Part shown: positions 1-12,800 of the stretch, piece by piece
Layout of the letters: each line of letters opens with the position of its first letter
Numbering within the stretch: the first letter of the stretch is position 1
The notes under the pieces: generated by a model
What the model saw: only the letters and a program-made list of their open reading frames with translations
Databases searched by the model: none
What the model was told of the DNA's origin: nothing
Position numbers and translations under genes: made by a program
NCBI GenBank assembly: GCA_013368325.1
Contig: JAACJK010000005.1
Span: forward strand, 186,001-250,000
Direction of reading: 5' to 3'
DNA: 64,000 nt
DNA from: Ephemerocybe angulata
Taxonomy: Eukaryota; Basidiomycota; Agaricomycetes; Agaricales; Psathyrellaceae

Positions 1-9
1 CACACCCGG

Positions 10-1424
10 ATGGAGCGATCGCAAGAACTCAATCCCAACACCAACCCTCTCTCGAGCCCGCAACCGAAGATTCCGCGTCGCACGAGCAGCCGAACCCAGC
101 AGCCGCAACACCTCTCGCGCACGTCCTCCATCTCCGCGTCATGATCAGGCTCTGCTTCCATGTCGCTCGCACGGAACGCGGCTGACCCGTGGCTTATGCG
201 CAGGACGTCTCATACTTCGCTTAGAGGAGGGTAGACGCACTCTTCAACGTCGTTGTCAGTGCCTGGAGTTGGGACCGGAACGGAGGGGAACAGGAGTGGT
301 ACGAGGAGTGGGAGGTTCTGCTGCCTGTGGCGAGCATGGCGGTTGTTCTCTCAAAAGGAACGGGCGCGCCGCTCGGTCTGAGCGAAGAGGAGTCGGTTGG
401 GATGCTCGCTGGCCTTCCAGCTTCGTCCCGTCCATCTCGCTCATCGTCCCCTGCTACGGCCCTACCACTACCAACGCTATCAGTATCATCATCAGGTACG
501 TCTCTCCTCCATGATCACTTTCCATAAATGCTGAGTAACTGACGTATCCTCCCATCTGTTGTGTGTGTAGACTCAACAGGTCCAAGCGCCCACCCTCAGT
601 GTTACTTTCGACCTCCCAGCCGACAGCCGACGACCACAGCTTGGTTCGGATCGCGTCCTTGGCCGCTCCAAATCTCCCAGTACATCTTTCTCTTCAAACA
701 CACGACCCAGGATCGCATAACGTGCCTTGGACCAACGAGCTACTACGCAAACGACAGCGGTGGCGGAGGTAGGGACGGATGGGTTCCCGCCGATGTTGAG
801 TATCATGGATCTCTTTCCTGGGAGAGGGCGTGGAGAGATCGGTGCAGGCCCAGATGAACATCGACGGCCGTGGACACCAGCACCAACACGAATGCGAACT
901 CGAACGCGGACTCGACGACAGCGCCCGCATTGCCCGCCCAATTGCAAGACTAGGACGACTACGCCGACTCTGCTATCGGCCGCTCCGATTCACTAACCAT
1001 CAAATCCTCACACCCTCCCGGCTCTGAAGACGCCATTCACCCCGAACAATGCTTCCCATTGCTCTACCGATGACGGTCACCCCCCCGCCCCACTCGAAAC
1101 CGAAATTGCACTCTACCCGCTTCCTCTACCATCACCGCTTTAGCGAGTATGACGCCGGGGTCGACGGATAGGAAGATGGCGTGGCTTTACACTTCTCATT
1201 CGCCTTCGCCTTCGAGCTCTCTTCAACCCCGACTCCTCTTCGGAAACGAGTGTCAACTGATGGGTTCAGAAGGCTATAATGGGGGCGAGAGGCCCGGGGC
1301 ACTAGACTTGTGGGATGGGGAATTGGGTGGGGTGAAGGAAAGGGTGGGAGCGAGCGGGAGTAGGGGGTGGGTAGGAGCTGGATGTTGAAGGAAAATCGGG
1401 GGGAAGTATGATCTGGGGCGGGAG
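10..1424 (+). pseudogene. type I copy of the hydrolase 5' region, disrupted (copy A)
   Basis: This is a broken copy of the first two exons of the large alpha/beta hydrolase gene that is complete at 59934-52238. It begins MERSQELNPNTNPLSS and keeps the family motif KIPRRTSSRTQ, but a TGA stop lies in frame at 142-144. Later family pieces appear in shifting frames, for example a VTVVL-like stretch near 330-350 and TPGST-RK near 1150. The intron of the family (donor about 496, acceptor about 570) is still visible. Similarity ends near a GTGAGT donor at 1425, as in all other copies. No hydrolase catalytic exons follow. The 5' promoter lies outside the window. Pseudogene status is clear; transcription cannot be judged. 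Confidence 0.8.
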
Positions 1425-2369
1425 GTGAGTCGGGAGGTGAGGCCCCTCTCTTGGTTTCGCTTTTGTTGGGGGATATCGCATCATTATCTTTAGTTTTGAG
1501 GTTGTTGTGCGTCCGCGCTGACGCATGTGATCGAGCCACGACTCGACCCTCCTTTCTTTCTTTGGAGCTGTCCTCTTGCATCGCCTGTAGCGTCCTCCAG
1601 GCATGCGACCATGCCCTATGCACCATCGGCCCAGCGGCCGTGCTCTCGCCTCGCCATGGTGTCTATAGTGCGTGCGGGGTACGGTCTCGGGCTGGAGAGC
1701 GTGGATGACTCGTTTCAGCCTAGGTGGTACATGGAGGCGAAGTGGCGGAGCAGAGGCGAAATGAAGAGTCGTTGATGCGCAGTGGACCGTGCCGCGGTGC
1801 TCTCGCTTGTTCGTCCCTTTCCTGGGATGATGGACGTCGTCTCTGTGTTGATCTCCTCTATCCATCCTTTCCTCCTCTGGGCGACTTTACTGGTGAGTCC
1901 CTCGCGCTGTTCGTAATTCTCACGATCCTTTTCGGTCTCGATTTCTCCGTGTTAAAGATCATCGCCGCTTTCGTTCTTGCGAGATTTCGGGCTGGAGAAC
2001 GAGATATCCCTAGTTTTTGCTCGAGGAGGCGAGGCTGCTATTCTGCGTATCGCCTGTGAAACGCATGGTCGCCTCATGTGTTGCGTGGCGTGGGCGAGGG
2101 TACTGACATTGCTGTTGTGTGGGCTTTGCGTGCTCAGTTCGACTTCGGTAGATTGTGCAGCAGATTGTCTATACAATCGGACTCGGCCTTGATACATATC
2201 GATCCTATCCATAGATGTGCGTTTGCTGTGACAGGTAAACAAATAGAATGAAATGCGCATTCGCCATACTCGTCGATGCTCGAATTTCAAAAGCTATGAT
2301 ATCTATAGGGCAAATTCTCATTTCGGAAATGAGGTTCTAATGCATGGTTCACATAGAACGGGGAGTGCA
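1425..2369 (+). repeat. type I tail block, non-coding
   Basis: This stretch between copy A and the CHAT promoter has no supportable gene. It is homologous to the tails behind the other type I copies (18548-19664 and 30278-31267) and to the tail of chimeric copy D (26732-27700). Shared islands include a stretch on the 'gctctcgcctcg' theme near 1640 and 'gagagcgtggatgac' near 1696. Confidence 0.6.
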
Positions 2370-2523
2370 AACTTGTCGATCGAAAATGCGGGCTGTTACC
2401 GAATGCTGTAGACCGGCGCCTATCTCAGGCTAAAGAAGGCTGTGCGCCAGAGATTATATAGAAATGGTTGATTCAAACGGCAGCATCCATTCATTCACAT
2501 TCAATCCCCTCCCGGTGACGGGT
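2370..2523 (+). promoter_or_regulatory. conserved TPR-CHAT promoter with TATA box (gene 1)
   Basis: The 150 bases before the start codon are almost identical to those before CHAT gene 2 (19665-19826) and recognisable before gene 3 (31268-31423). A TTATATA element at 2454-2460 lies about 64 bp upstream of the ATG, a reasonable core promoter spacing for a fungus. The motif 'gggctgttaccgaatgctgt' is shared by all three. Function is inferred from position and conservation. Confidence 0.6.
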
Positions 2524-5500
2524 ATGACAAGCCTACGGTACGCTTAACTTGTCCCTGTATTTCTGTAGTGAAGCTCAACGTAGTCGTAGTGGTTCGAATA
2601 TCCTGATAGCGGTGGCGGAGGAGGAGGGTGAGTAATTCACACGTCGGATAGTATGGTATGAGAGTCCCAGCCTAACGATCACCTAGATAGTCACGAGCAG
2701 TTATTTGAGGATGGCGTGGCTCTAATGGAGCAGTATGAAACTACAAGCGACCTCGATGATCTTGCAACAGCGGTATCTACGCTTCGGAGAGCAGTGGAGC
2801 TCACTCCGCACAATTACCCGGACATGGCCTCGCGACTGGCTAATCTCGGTACTTCGCTTTGGTCCCGCTTTCAGCAGACCGGAGATCACCAAGACATTGC
2901 CGAGGCCATCTCAGCAGAGCAGAGAGCACTCGAGCTCACACCGGAGGGTCACCCGGACATGGCTGAGCGCCTCGCCAATCTCGGTACTTCAATTCACTCT
3001 CACTTTGAGCACACTGGGGATCTTCAAGACCTCGCTCAGGCTATCTCAATGAAGCAAAGAGCACTCGAGCTCACGCCAGAGGGTCACCCTGACATGGCTG
3101 AGCGCCTCGCCGGTCTTGGTACTTCGCATTGGTCCCGCTTTGAGGACACCGGAGATCTCCAAGACCTCGCTGAGGCCATCTCAGCAGAGCAGAGAGCACT
3201 CGAGCTCACGCCAGAGGGCCATCCAGATATGGCTTTGCGACTCAACAATCTTGGAACTTTGATTCACTCCCGCTTTGAGCGCACTGGGGATCTTCAAGAC
3301 CTCGCTCAGGCTATCTCAATGAAGCAAAGAGCACTCAAGCTCACGCCTGAGGGTCACCCTGACATGGCTGAGCGCCTCTCCAATCTTGCTGTTTCCTTTC
3401 ACTCTCGCTTTGGTCGCACCGGAGATCTTCAAGACCTCGCTCAGGCTATCTCAATGAAGCAAAGAGCACTCGAGCTCACGCCAGAGGGTCACCCTGACAT
3501 GGCTGAGGGCCTCGCCGGTCTTGGTACTTCGCATTGGTCCCGCTTTGAGGACACCGGAGATCTCCAAGACCTCGCTGAGGCCATCTCAGCAGAGCAGAGA
3601 GCACTCGAGCTCACGCCAGAGGGCCATCCAGATATGGCTTTGCGACTCAACAATCTTGGAACTTTGATTCACTCCCGCTTTGAGCGCACTGGGGATCTTC
3701 AAGACCTCGCTCAGGCTATCTCAATGAAGCAAAGAGCACTCAAGCTCACGCCTGAGGGTCACCCTGACATGGCTGAGCACCTCTCCAATCTTGCTGTTTC
3801 CTTTCACTCTCGCTTTGGTCGCACCGGAGATCTTCAAGACCTCGCTCAGGCTATCTCAATGAAGCAAAGAGCACTCGAGCTCACGCCAGAGGGTCACCCT
3901 GACATGGCTGAGCGCCTCGCCGGTCTCGGTACTTCAATTCACTCTCACTTTGAGCACACTGGGGATCTTCAAGACCTCGCTGAGGCCATCTCAGCAGAGC
4001 AGCGAGCACTCGAGCTCACGCCAGAGGATCACCCGGACATGGCCTGGCGACTCGCCGCTCTCGGTTCTTCGCTTTGGTCTCGCTTTGAGCGCACCGGAGA
4101 TCTTCAAGACCTCGCTGAGGCCATCTCAGCAGATCAGCGAGCACTCGAGCTCACTCCAGAGGGTCACCCAGACATGGCTCTGAAACTCACCAATCTCGGT
4201 GCTTCGCTTTCGTCCCGCTTCGAGCACACTGGAGACCTTCAAGACCTCGCTGAGGCCATCTCAATGGAGCAGAGAGCACTCGAGCTCACTCCAGAGGGTC
4301 ACCCGGACATGCCTGTCCGACTGGCCAATCTCGGTAGTTCGCTTTGGTCCCGCTTTGGGCGCACCGGAGACATTCAAGACCTCGCTGAGGCCATCTCAGC
4401 ACAGCAGCGAGGACTCGAGCTCACTCCGAGGGGTCACCCAAACATGGCTCTGCGACTCTCCGATCTCGGTAGTTCACTTCGGTCCCGCTTCAAGCGCACC
4501 GGAGATCTTCAAGACATCGCTGAGGCCATCGCAGCACAGCACAGAGCACTCGAGCTCACTCCTGTGGGCCACCCAGCGATGGCCCTGCGACTCGCCAATC
4601 ACGGTAGTTCACTTCAGTCCCGCTTCGAGCGCACCGGCCATCTCCAAGACCTCGCTGAGGCCATCTCAGCACGACAGAGAGCACTCGAGCTCACTCCCAA
4701 TGGTCACCCTGACATGGCTGCGCAAATCGCCAATCTCGGTCATTCACTTCAGTACCGCTTCAAGCGCACCAGCGATCTCCAAGACCTCGCTGAGGCCATC
4801 TCAGGAGGGCAGCGAGCACTCGAGCTCACGCCAGAGGGTCACCGAGACATGGCTCTGCGACTCTCCAATCTCGCTTTTTCCTTTCAATCTCGCTTCCTGC
4901 ACACTGGTGATATTCACGATTTCACCGAGGCCCTGTCCAAATACAGGACCTCTGCGAATTACAGCTTTGGCCCTCCAGATATAAGGTTGCAAGCGGCGAA
5001 AAATTGGGCTAGGATATTGGAAGAACACAATCCTGGCTCCCCTGACATCTTGACCGCATTCGACACCGCAATTCGCCTGACCACACTGATGACTACCCTC
5101 GACCAAGTTCTAGAAAAGCGCTACTCTCGGCTTGTGGATACCTCCGGCATAGCTCTCCAAGCCGCTTCTGCCGCGTTCGCACTTGACCGAGTCGACAAGG
5201 CACTCGAATGGCTCGAACAAGGTCGCTGTCTTGTGTGGCGTCAACTCACCAGCCTGAGGACACCATTGGATGACCTTCGACGGCATGATGGTTACCTGGC
5301 GGATCGCTTCTTAGAACTTTCCAAGACGCTGGAGGGTGCAGGATCAGTACGAATTGCGACACGGTCGGGGATGTCGACGTCGGAGAAAGTCTCTCTCGAG
5401 GACCAAGCTCGTGACCATGTGAAGAGTGCACGCGAGTGGGACGATGTGCTCGCCGAAATCCGCGCTGCTCCTGGCTTCGAACGCTTCCTCGAACCGTCAC

Positions 5501-6770
5501 CATGGCATACCCTGATACCCCACCTCCCTAAATCAGGGCGAGTTATCGTCATCAATATTGATAGCCGTCGATGCGATGCCATTGTGCTTTCGGCCGGCGA
5601 GAACAACCCCCTCCACATCCCGCTGCCCAGCTTTTCGATCGCCAAGTGTAACCAATACCGACAGGCCTTGACAGATCAGCTCTATGCCTACGACTATCGC
5701 GACCGTGCACGAACGATGATGAATGCCCTTGAGAGAGGTGACGATGTACGTACTGTCAGGAGGATGAAACGGAGGAAAATTGGTGAGAGTATCGTTCAAG
5801 GTGTCCTTCGAGGTCTGTGGACAGACCTCGTGCAGCCAATTATGAAAGCATTGGGGATTCAGGTGAGTGTATTCATTAATCTCTGTGTCATCTTGAAGGT
5901 GTCGTTTGGCTGATAATCCCACTGCAGAAAGTAACTGCTTCATCCACAGCAGCAGCCCGGGCCCCTCGGATCTGGTGGTGCCCCACTGGCCCATTGTCCT
6001 TCCTCCCCATTCACGCTGCTGGGATATACACCAGTGAGAGCACGGAATGTGTTCTCGACTACGCCGTTTCCTCATATACCCCCACGATTGCCGCACTCAT
6101 CGACCGCGTTAGAAATACTCGTCCCATTCAAACGGACGTTTCTGGGCTGTTCATGACTTGCCAATCTAGCGCTGCTGGCGGATCACACATCCCAGGTACA
6201 ACGACAGAAGTCCAGTCCATCTACGACCTGGCGACAGAGAACGGGCTGAGGGCGGAACGATTTGACGGAAGTGCAATCACCCCAGCCACCTGTCTTGATT
6301 CTATGGAGAAGTTTAGCAGCATTCACTTGGCCTGCCACGCGTATCAGGACGCGACTAACCCGCTCGAGAGTCGTTTCCTCTTCCACAAAGGATCACTAGA
6401 TCTGTTTACCATCCTCCAGCGCAACCTCAAGGACGCTGATCTTGCGTTTCTCTCCGCTTGTCAAACAGGCACCGGCTCGGAGAAGCTCCCTGACGAGGCT
6501 GTGCATCTCGCCGCCGGCATGCTCGCTGCTGGATATCGTCGGGTGGTGGCAACGATGTGGGCGATCCGGGACGAGCACGCACCGGCCGTAGCAAAGGACT
6601 TTTACCAGCACCTTCTGAATCATAGGGATTCTGCGGGTGGGACTGCTTTCGATGGGACGCATTCTGCGCGTGCGCTTCATCACGCAACTCAAAAACTCAA
6701 GATTCGGCTAGGTGATAACTCAGATCGGTCTTTGCTCGCTTGGATTCCTTACGTTCATTTTGGATACTGA
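2524..6770 (+). CDS. TPR-CHAT domain protein, gene 1 (about 16 TPR-like repeats)
   Basis: Four exons are supported by GT-AG signals and frame: 2524-2537, 2569-2627, 2687-5862 and 5928-6770, giving 1,363 residues. Residues about 49-769 are about 16 TPR-like repeats of 45 residues (135 bp each), with the theme RALELTPEGHPDMA then SRFERTGDLQDLAEAI. A conserved linker (770-1083, including ALEWLEQGRCLVW) leads to a C-terminal CHAT domain encoded by the last exon. The CHAT His (H1220, in HLACHA, codon 6336-6338) and Cys (C1261, in LSACQTG, codon 6459-6461) of clan CD caspase-like peptidases are both present, 41 residues apart. The usual CHAT 'HG' is 'HA' here. CHAT proteins are protease-like; the substrate in fungi is unknown. 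The start is chosen because the 14-nt first exon and 59-nt second exon have identical lengths in all three complete genes. There is no signal peptide or membrane segment. Confidence 0.88.
3103..3912 (+). repeat. 405-bp (3 x 135) tandem duplication inside the TPR array
   Basis: The segment 3103-3507 is repeated almost base for base at 3508-3912. It covers three TPR units carrying the markers SHWSRFEDT, LIHSRFERT and SFHSRFGRT in the same order. I see only isolated base changes, for example gagcgc/gagggc at the first junction. This is a recent in-frame unequal exchange that added three repeats. Confidence 0.85.
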
Positions 6771-6864
6771 CATACCAATGGTTGACTGTTTCGTGTACAT
6801 TCTTATTGTCAACTTAGCCCACTCCCTTATGTTTTCAATATGTAGTTTTTGAGGTTCGATCCTA
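6771..6864. other. 3' flank of CHAT gene 1
   Basis: Short 3' flank between the stop codon of CHAT gene 1 and the target duplication of the transposon. No gene is seen. It presumably contains the polyadenylation region. Confidence 0.5.
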
Positions 6865-6872
6865 GATAGACG

Positions 6873-9800
6873 CAAGGGGCCTCCGGACCGGAAATCCCGG
6901 ACCCCACCTTAGGTAGGTAGGTACCCCCAGGATTTCGTTCCAAAAACCGGAGGACATACCATAAAAGGAAATTATTTCCCCGAATTTTCCGAATCTTGAG
7001 CGGAACTCACGGTATTATGTAGCAATCCATGTTCATATGTTTTGCGTGCGCCAAATACATCAGTCAAATTTTGCACGCCAAATTTGTGACGAGGCCTGTG
7101 CCCGACTCAGACCAATCACCAATGTCGAGCTCAAGCTCCTCCAAAAAAGGGGCCATGGACCCAGCAGAAGCAATGGTGTGTACGTATCGTACAGCTTATC
7201 ACATTTGGCCTAATCTTCCAAACAGAGACTATCTTACGACAAGGTCAAAATGACAGCCGTCTGCCCTTTATGTAAAGAAACAGTCAAACTCGGGAAAGGC
7301 GGTCTCGGCAACTACAAGATACATGAGGCTTCACCGAAGTGTCAAGATGCACGCAAGAAGCTCGAGAACGCATCCAAAGAGAAGCCCCAGAAATCTCTAC
7401 TAGGATTTCTGAAGCGCAAACCGGCACCCAATCCGTCGCTCAGTCAAGCATCAGTTCCCAATCTACCAGCCATCCCGGGATCCTCAAGACAAACTATCAC
7501 CCCCATCGCAGCGCCGCCACCCTTACCGTCACCTCCAGCTCTCAATAAACCGCCTGCGCCGCAGCGCCCGGCATCTCCCTTTGTATCACGTCTCCGAGCG
7601 CTCATCGAAGCCCTTCCAACCTCGGTCCCGGAGGCTGTGGAAGGAGGCCCTCTTGCCGGGTTCGCAGGGAACCCGGAGCACTGCGACATGTCTGACGTCG
7701 CAAGCGAGGACCTTTGGGAAGAGGTCCTCAACGGAGTAATGAAGGCGGGGCTCGGTTGGGGCACGGAGACTGATCCTCGCTCTCTCGTGCAACGAGGTCG
7801 GTGGGGAATGGATGGCTTGCTCGCATTTGTCGAGTACTTCGTAACCAAGCGAAATGTGGATCCAAGCCTTTTTGAAGGGAAGCTTAATCGTCTAATGGAG
7901 GCAATGGAACTGATGTAAGTTGGTGCATCGGACTGTTTGGATCTTTTACTCACAATGCATAGGGGAACGGTTGAAGAATCACAGGGGAAGGACGCACACA
8001 CTGCGGGCGTAGAGTCGCAGCTCGTGCTCTGGTCTGGAAAGACATCGACGGGAGAGACAGCCCCAGGGAGGGAGGTGGTAGTGGCTCGAGAGCAGAGGAA
8101 GCGGAGTGTCACGCCTGACATCGACGACATTGAAATCATTTCGGTGAACCGACCAATTCCTACACGAGCATCAGCAACCCAGCATATCTGTCAAGGTTAC
8201 CGAATGCACGTACCTGCGGACAAGACACCCTATAGCTGGTACCCGTTGCAGCTCCACGATAGCCAGCTACTCCCCTGGGAGCCATCATTCCATCGCGGCG
8301 AGCTCTTCCTCATCTCGCATGGCTGCACTGGGCGAATGCGACAACCCGGTGTCCCTTGCGGCCCCTGTGCAAGCCTCGCTTCTAGCCCAGTTATCGCTGG
8401 AATAGAAGCCCGAATGAACACAAAACCGCATGCAAGTACACCGTATGCGTACCTTCCTGCTCACGACCTCATCGAGACCCTCCGGACCAAGAACAGCCAG
8501 ATCCAGACGTTGCGTCTGACGGGCATGAACCACATGCGACAGCTGCTTCGAAGCTCGACCGCTATTTCGGACCACAAGCGATTGGTTATTGCAGTTTCGG
8601 AAGGTAGCATTGCTCGGGTGGATCGTGTCATTCACGCAGCGCTGAAGAAGAAGCGGGGTGTTGTGGGAATTCTGGAGCAGGTAGCGTTAGCGGCGAAGGG
8701 CGTATACAAGGTGAAAAGCTTTACAGAGCGAGATCGAATGCTGGGAAAGCTCTTGTGGAGGCTGGGGGGTGACCGGGTTGGGCATATCGCGTATCGTGCG
8801 CTCGGGCTGCCTAGCGTGAGCACGATGAGGGATAGCTCAGCCAAGATACCCATAACACCCTCAGCGGGGAGACCTACTGTTAGTACCGTGGCTCGAAACA
8901 CACTAGCCGTGCTGGATGGTGTCCTGGAGGTGATGAAGAACCAGCCCAACGTGAGGCACACTGTGCTCATGTTCGATGAGCTGGCGTGCGAGAAACGGAT
9001 CAGGTGGAATCCACGGACCAACGAATTCCTAGGAGTCTGTCGTGAGCATGGGCCAAAGGTGGCACTGGAGTTCGGGAGCGAGAAGGACGTGGAGGAGTTG
9101 TTCAAAGCATTGGACAAGGGAGAGATCCACTACGCATCAGAAGTACGAGCATCGCCTTACTAATTCAAGTACCGAATCTTACTCATCCCACGCCAGGCGA
9201 CGATAGGCGCCCTAGGTCTACTTTGCAATGATAATCGATTGTATTCTGCCCGCCCCATCCTCATATCCGGTGACTGCAAGAAGGAGACGGGAAGCGAGCA
9301 TGCCATTGTTTTACAGTCAGTACTCGATGGCGTGAACAGCGTCAAGTCAACAACAAACCTCCGTGTTGTCTCCATCGCTTCGGATGGCGAAGCCCGTCGA
9401 GGTTCTGCTCTTGTGCAAATGACGTTCAAAAACCGACTTCCCGAGACTTCGGACATATACCCCATCCTTGCCCCGTTATCCCTCCTCAACTTGCACGTCG
9501 GGGTCGATGATTTGACTTGCGATAAAGATTGGAAGCACATATTCAAGCGTTTCCGTAACCTGCTTCTACGAGACCGGGGAATCATCATCGACGGCTTTCG
9601 CATTACACCTGCTATAACCAAGACCCATCTTCGAACTAATGCTGCTTCCGCCGAGCACCTGAACGCTGTATTCAATCCCAACGATCTCCAAGATGTCAAG
9701 CTTGCGTTTGACCTGCTTCGGGACATATGGTCCCTTCCGCCTCTCCCCGACGAGTCCTCAGACGGCAAAACGGGTCCAAAACCTGGCTTCCAGCAAGGCA

Positions 9801-12800
9801 GAGAAGCACTCCGAATACTCGGAAGGCTCCTTCATCATCTGGTATTCGCATACCTCTGCGTTGACCTCACGCTTTCGGAACAACTCGAACATTTGAGCGC
9901 AGCCGCTCATCTTGCGTTCGTGCTTTACAAGCAACACGGCAGCTCGTTCATCCCCACCCTCCTCTACATCGACATCATAATAATGATCAAGAATGTTTTT
10001 TTTTGCGTTGCCAAAGCGAAGTGCGACACCCCCGATGCCTGTTTCTTCATCATCTTGCTGGGGACGGACCGAATCGAGATCCATTTCGGAATCCTGCGCA
10101 CCGTTATCGGGAACGACTGTAACCTCGACATCATCCAGATTTCCGACAGAACAGGTGGTGTCATCGACGTTGCAGACATCCTAGCGAAGAACCCCGAATG
10201 GGACAGAGGACCAAGACGAATGCGAGTACCGACACTTACCGCGGAATCAAAGGAAGTTCCTCAGTCATCCGACCACCTGAGCCCGAAGCACTACAAGAAC
10301 GACATGTCGCTCAAGAGCGTAACTCCTCTGACGTGCTGGAGACGGGGTCGTGAGATGGCAGAGGAAGATTATCCAGCCGCCGTTGATATTCTCAAGGAAG
10401 CGGAGCGCGCTGGAGATGTGGACATGCTCGCACCCAAGGGAGAGCTACTCGTTGCCGTCCCACTATCGCAGGATGATGTCGACGAGAGCAGCGAGGCTCT
10501 CCTCCTCCACAGCAACCATTGCGAGCGGCCGCAGCCAACCGACGAAGAGGAGGATGCTCGGATGGATATCGAAGACGAGCTGGAGGCTCTGGGGATGGAG
10601 CCGGACACTGAAGAGTCGACTCCTGCAGCGGAAGGGTCATCCACCTCTACGAACGCAACCACAGCTAAAGTAGAACATACAATCATGATTAACGACAAGA
10701 AGATATCGAAGTCTAGGATATTGTCCATGATGAATCGGTACCGCCGACACACCGCCCCCGCCGATCGACTAAAGCGTGTCCAGGATATCGAACGATTCCA
10801 GGCATCACAGGCCGACGTGACCGCAACATACAATAGCGACTCGAACCTCCTCTTAATCCACGATCCGATTGCGACACTAGTTTGGTGCGATAAGCGCATA
10901 TGGTTGGCGGTCGGAGAAGTAAATGGGATACAGTATGACGGCGAGGCGATGGAAAGTCTTGGGCACAACCTACTCGCCGAATCCGCAGCGAAGATCTCAG
11001 TCCAGCTTCTGGGAATGCGGCCAGCCACGTCAGACGACGACGAAAACCAACAGAACGACTGGAGGACTTACAGTAGTCCGGCGTTTCGATCCCTCGATGT
11101 CTCTGGCAAGGCCATCGAGGCTCTTGACCCCACCGTAGCGACGAGGGAATCGCGCTCATTTTATCTACTCCAAACCCCGTTCCTCATCGCAACAACCGCC
11201 CTGCTACTCAGCCGCCTCTCCCTTCTCGAGCTGAAGTCATTGCCGAAGGTGGCAACCACCAATGAGTTCCCGTATCGTGAGCGTTCCGGTGAGTCAGAGT
11301 TCCGTTCATGCAGCTTCATGCAAAGCTAAGAGACCTTGGTTAGGGCGCGTTTGCTTTTTGGGAGACACGGGGGACAAAGACCTCACCGATATTGCGAGTG
11401 CGAACACGGCGGAATGCTCTCAGTGCATCCCCGCTGTCAAGCTTGATCTATCGCAGGGACAGCGGGTCCTTGAGCACGTCGGATGCCATGTCCTCTTCGA
11501 TCCACTGGCAACCGAATCAACCGAAGAGCCGTGCGGCCTCTGCCTGCGGTCGCCAGATCGTTGTAAATGGTTTGTAGCGAAAGGGCGAGGTTCAAAGGCG
11601 AATCTACGAGTGGATAACGAAAGGTCTGGGGGATGTGGGAGGCCTATCAGCTACGTGTACGGCGTTGCAGCGACGTCCTCACCTGCTTCACCATGTTCCA
11701 ATGTGCCCCTTCGTTGTCCGCTCTGTAGTAAAGCAGAGCCTGCGGTCTGGAGGTACAATCTTCGTCGCCATCTCATCACCTCCCACCCTACATGCTCGCC
11801 CGCCGACTATGCTTCCCTCTGGACGATTTCGGCATCGGAGATGGCTGCAATGAAGAAGCTATGGGCTAACCGTCAGCCCAAAGCCCCAAAACGAACACGA
11901 AAATCGAAGGCACCGAAGCTCGTTGTGTCTGAAGCCCACACTTCACTGGCCATCTCAGCAACCGTCTCGGCGAGCGACACCCGGGATCGATCTGACGAGT
12001 TGTCAGATGCGAGTTCACCATCGGAAGACGGCGACGACGACTTACAGTCTAATTTCGACTCGGAAGGAGGCGCTCACGTCTACATCGCAGACGCGATTCT
12101 GCCCTGGAACGATGAGCCATTCGTTGAAACGGGCTTTGAGAGCGGCGGTGCACCGAGTGTGGACACGGAGATGGGCGCAGTGGTCGGTGTTGACGCGGAT
12201 CGGGGGCCTGAGTCGGGGGCCGAGGGGACGGGGCAGGTTGGGATTGAGGATGGCTTCGAGGGGATGGCGGTCGACGAGCAAACGGCGAACCTGGGCATGT
12301 CAGTCGAACCCACTTCAACGCCGATCGCGATGACAGCGCCCACTGCAACTCCGATCGAAGAACCCGTCCCCACACAAAATCCGATCGACTTACCTCAAGT
12401 TGAAGAAGAATTGTTGGAAAGCGAGTGCGTAAGCGGAGGGTGCTGGGAGACGAAGATGGCGGGCGTCTGAATGTCTGTTTATGTGGTTCGTTGCCTATCC
12501 CAAATTCTCCTGGGACTGTTTCGTGCAAGCAAGATGGATGTGAAACAACTTGGGTAAGTCGTGGATTAAATCGTAATGATTTGAACCAACTAACCACCTA
12601 CCTGGTAGTATCATATTGCGTGCGCTGTTCCTCCGGTCAAGAACAGCAAGACATGGAAGTGTGAAGCATGCCGTGCAACAGGAGGGCCGAGCAAAAGGTC
12701 AAAGCGCGCTTAAGCGCCGCGCGATCGATTACTAATATTACTATATACGGTATATAGTTCACACGGTAGGTAGGTAGGGGTCCCGGGCAAGCCTTAATAA

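Noticed and set aside
2716..4920. The regular 135-bp repeats as a CRISPR-like or satellite array
   Set aside because: The repeats are translated in one frame as TPR-like units and lack unique spacers.
4199..4984. 261-codon frame overlapping the TPR array of gene 1 (and its twin at 20695-21480)
   Set aside because: A second frame of the 135-bp repeats. It is open only because the repeat itself lacks stops in that frame, and it carries no independent features.
7122..12713. Assignment of the transposase to the KDZ superfamily
   Set aside because: KDZ elements are common in basidiomycetes and may also leave 8-bp duplications, but I do not see their signature motifs. The D, D, E blocks fit the P/THAP9 order better. 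Kept open as an alternative.
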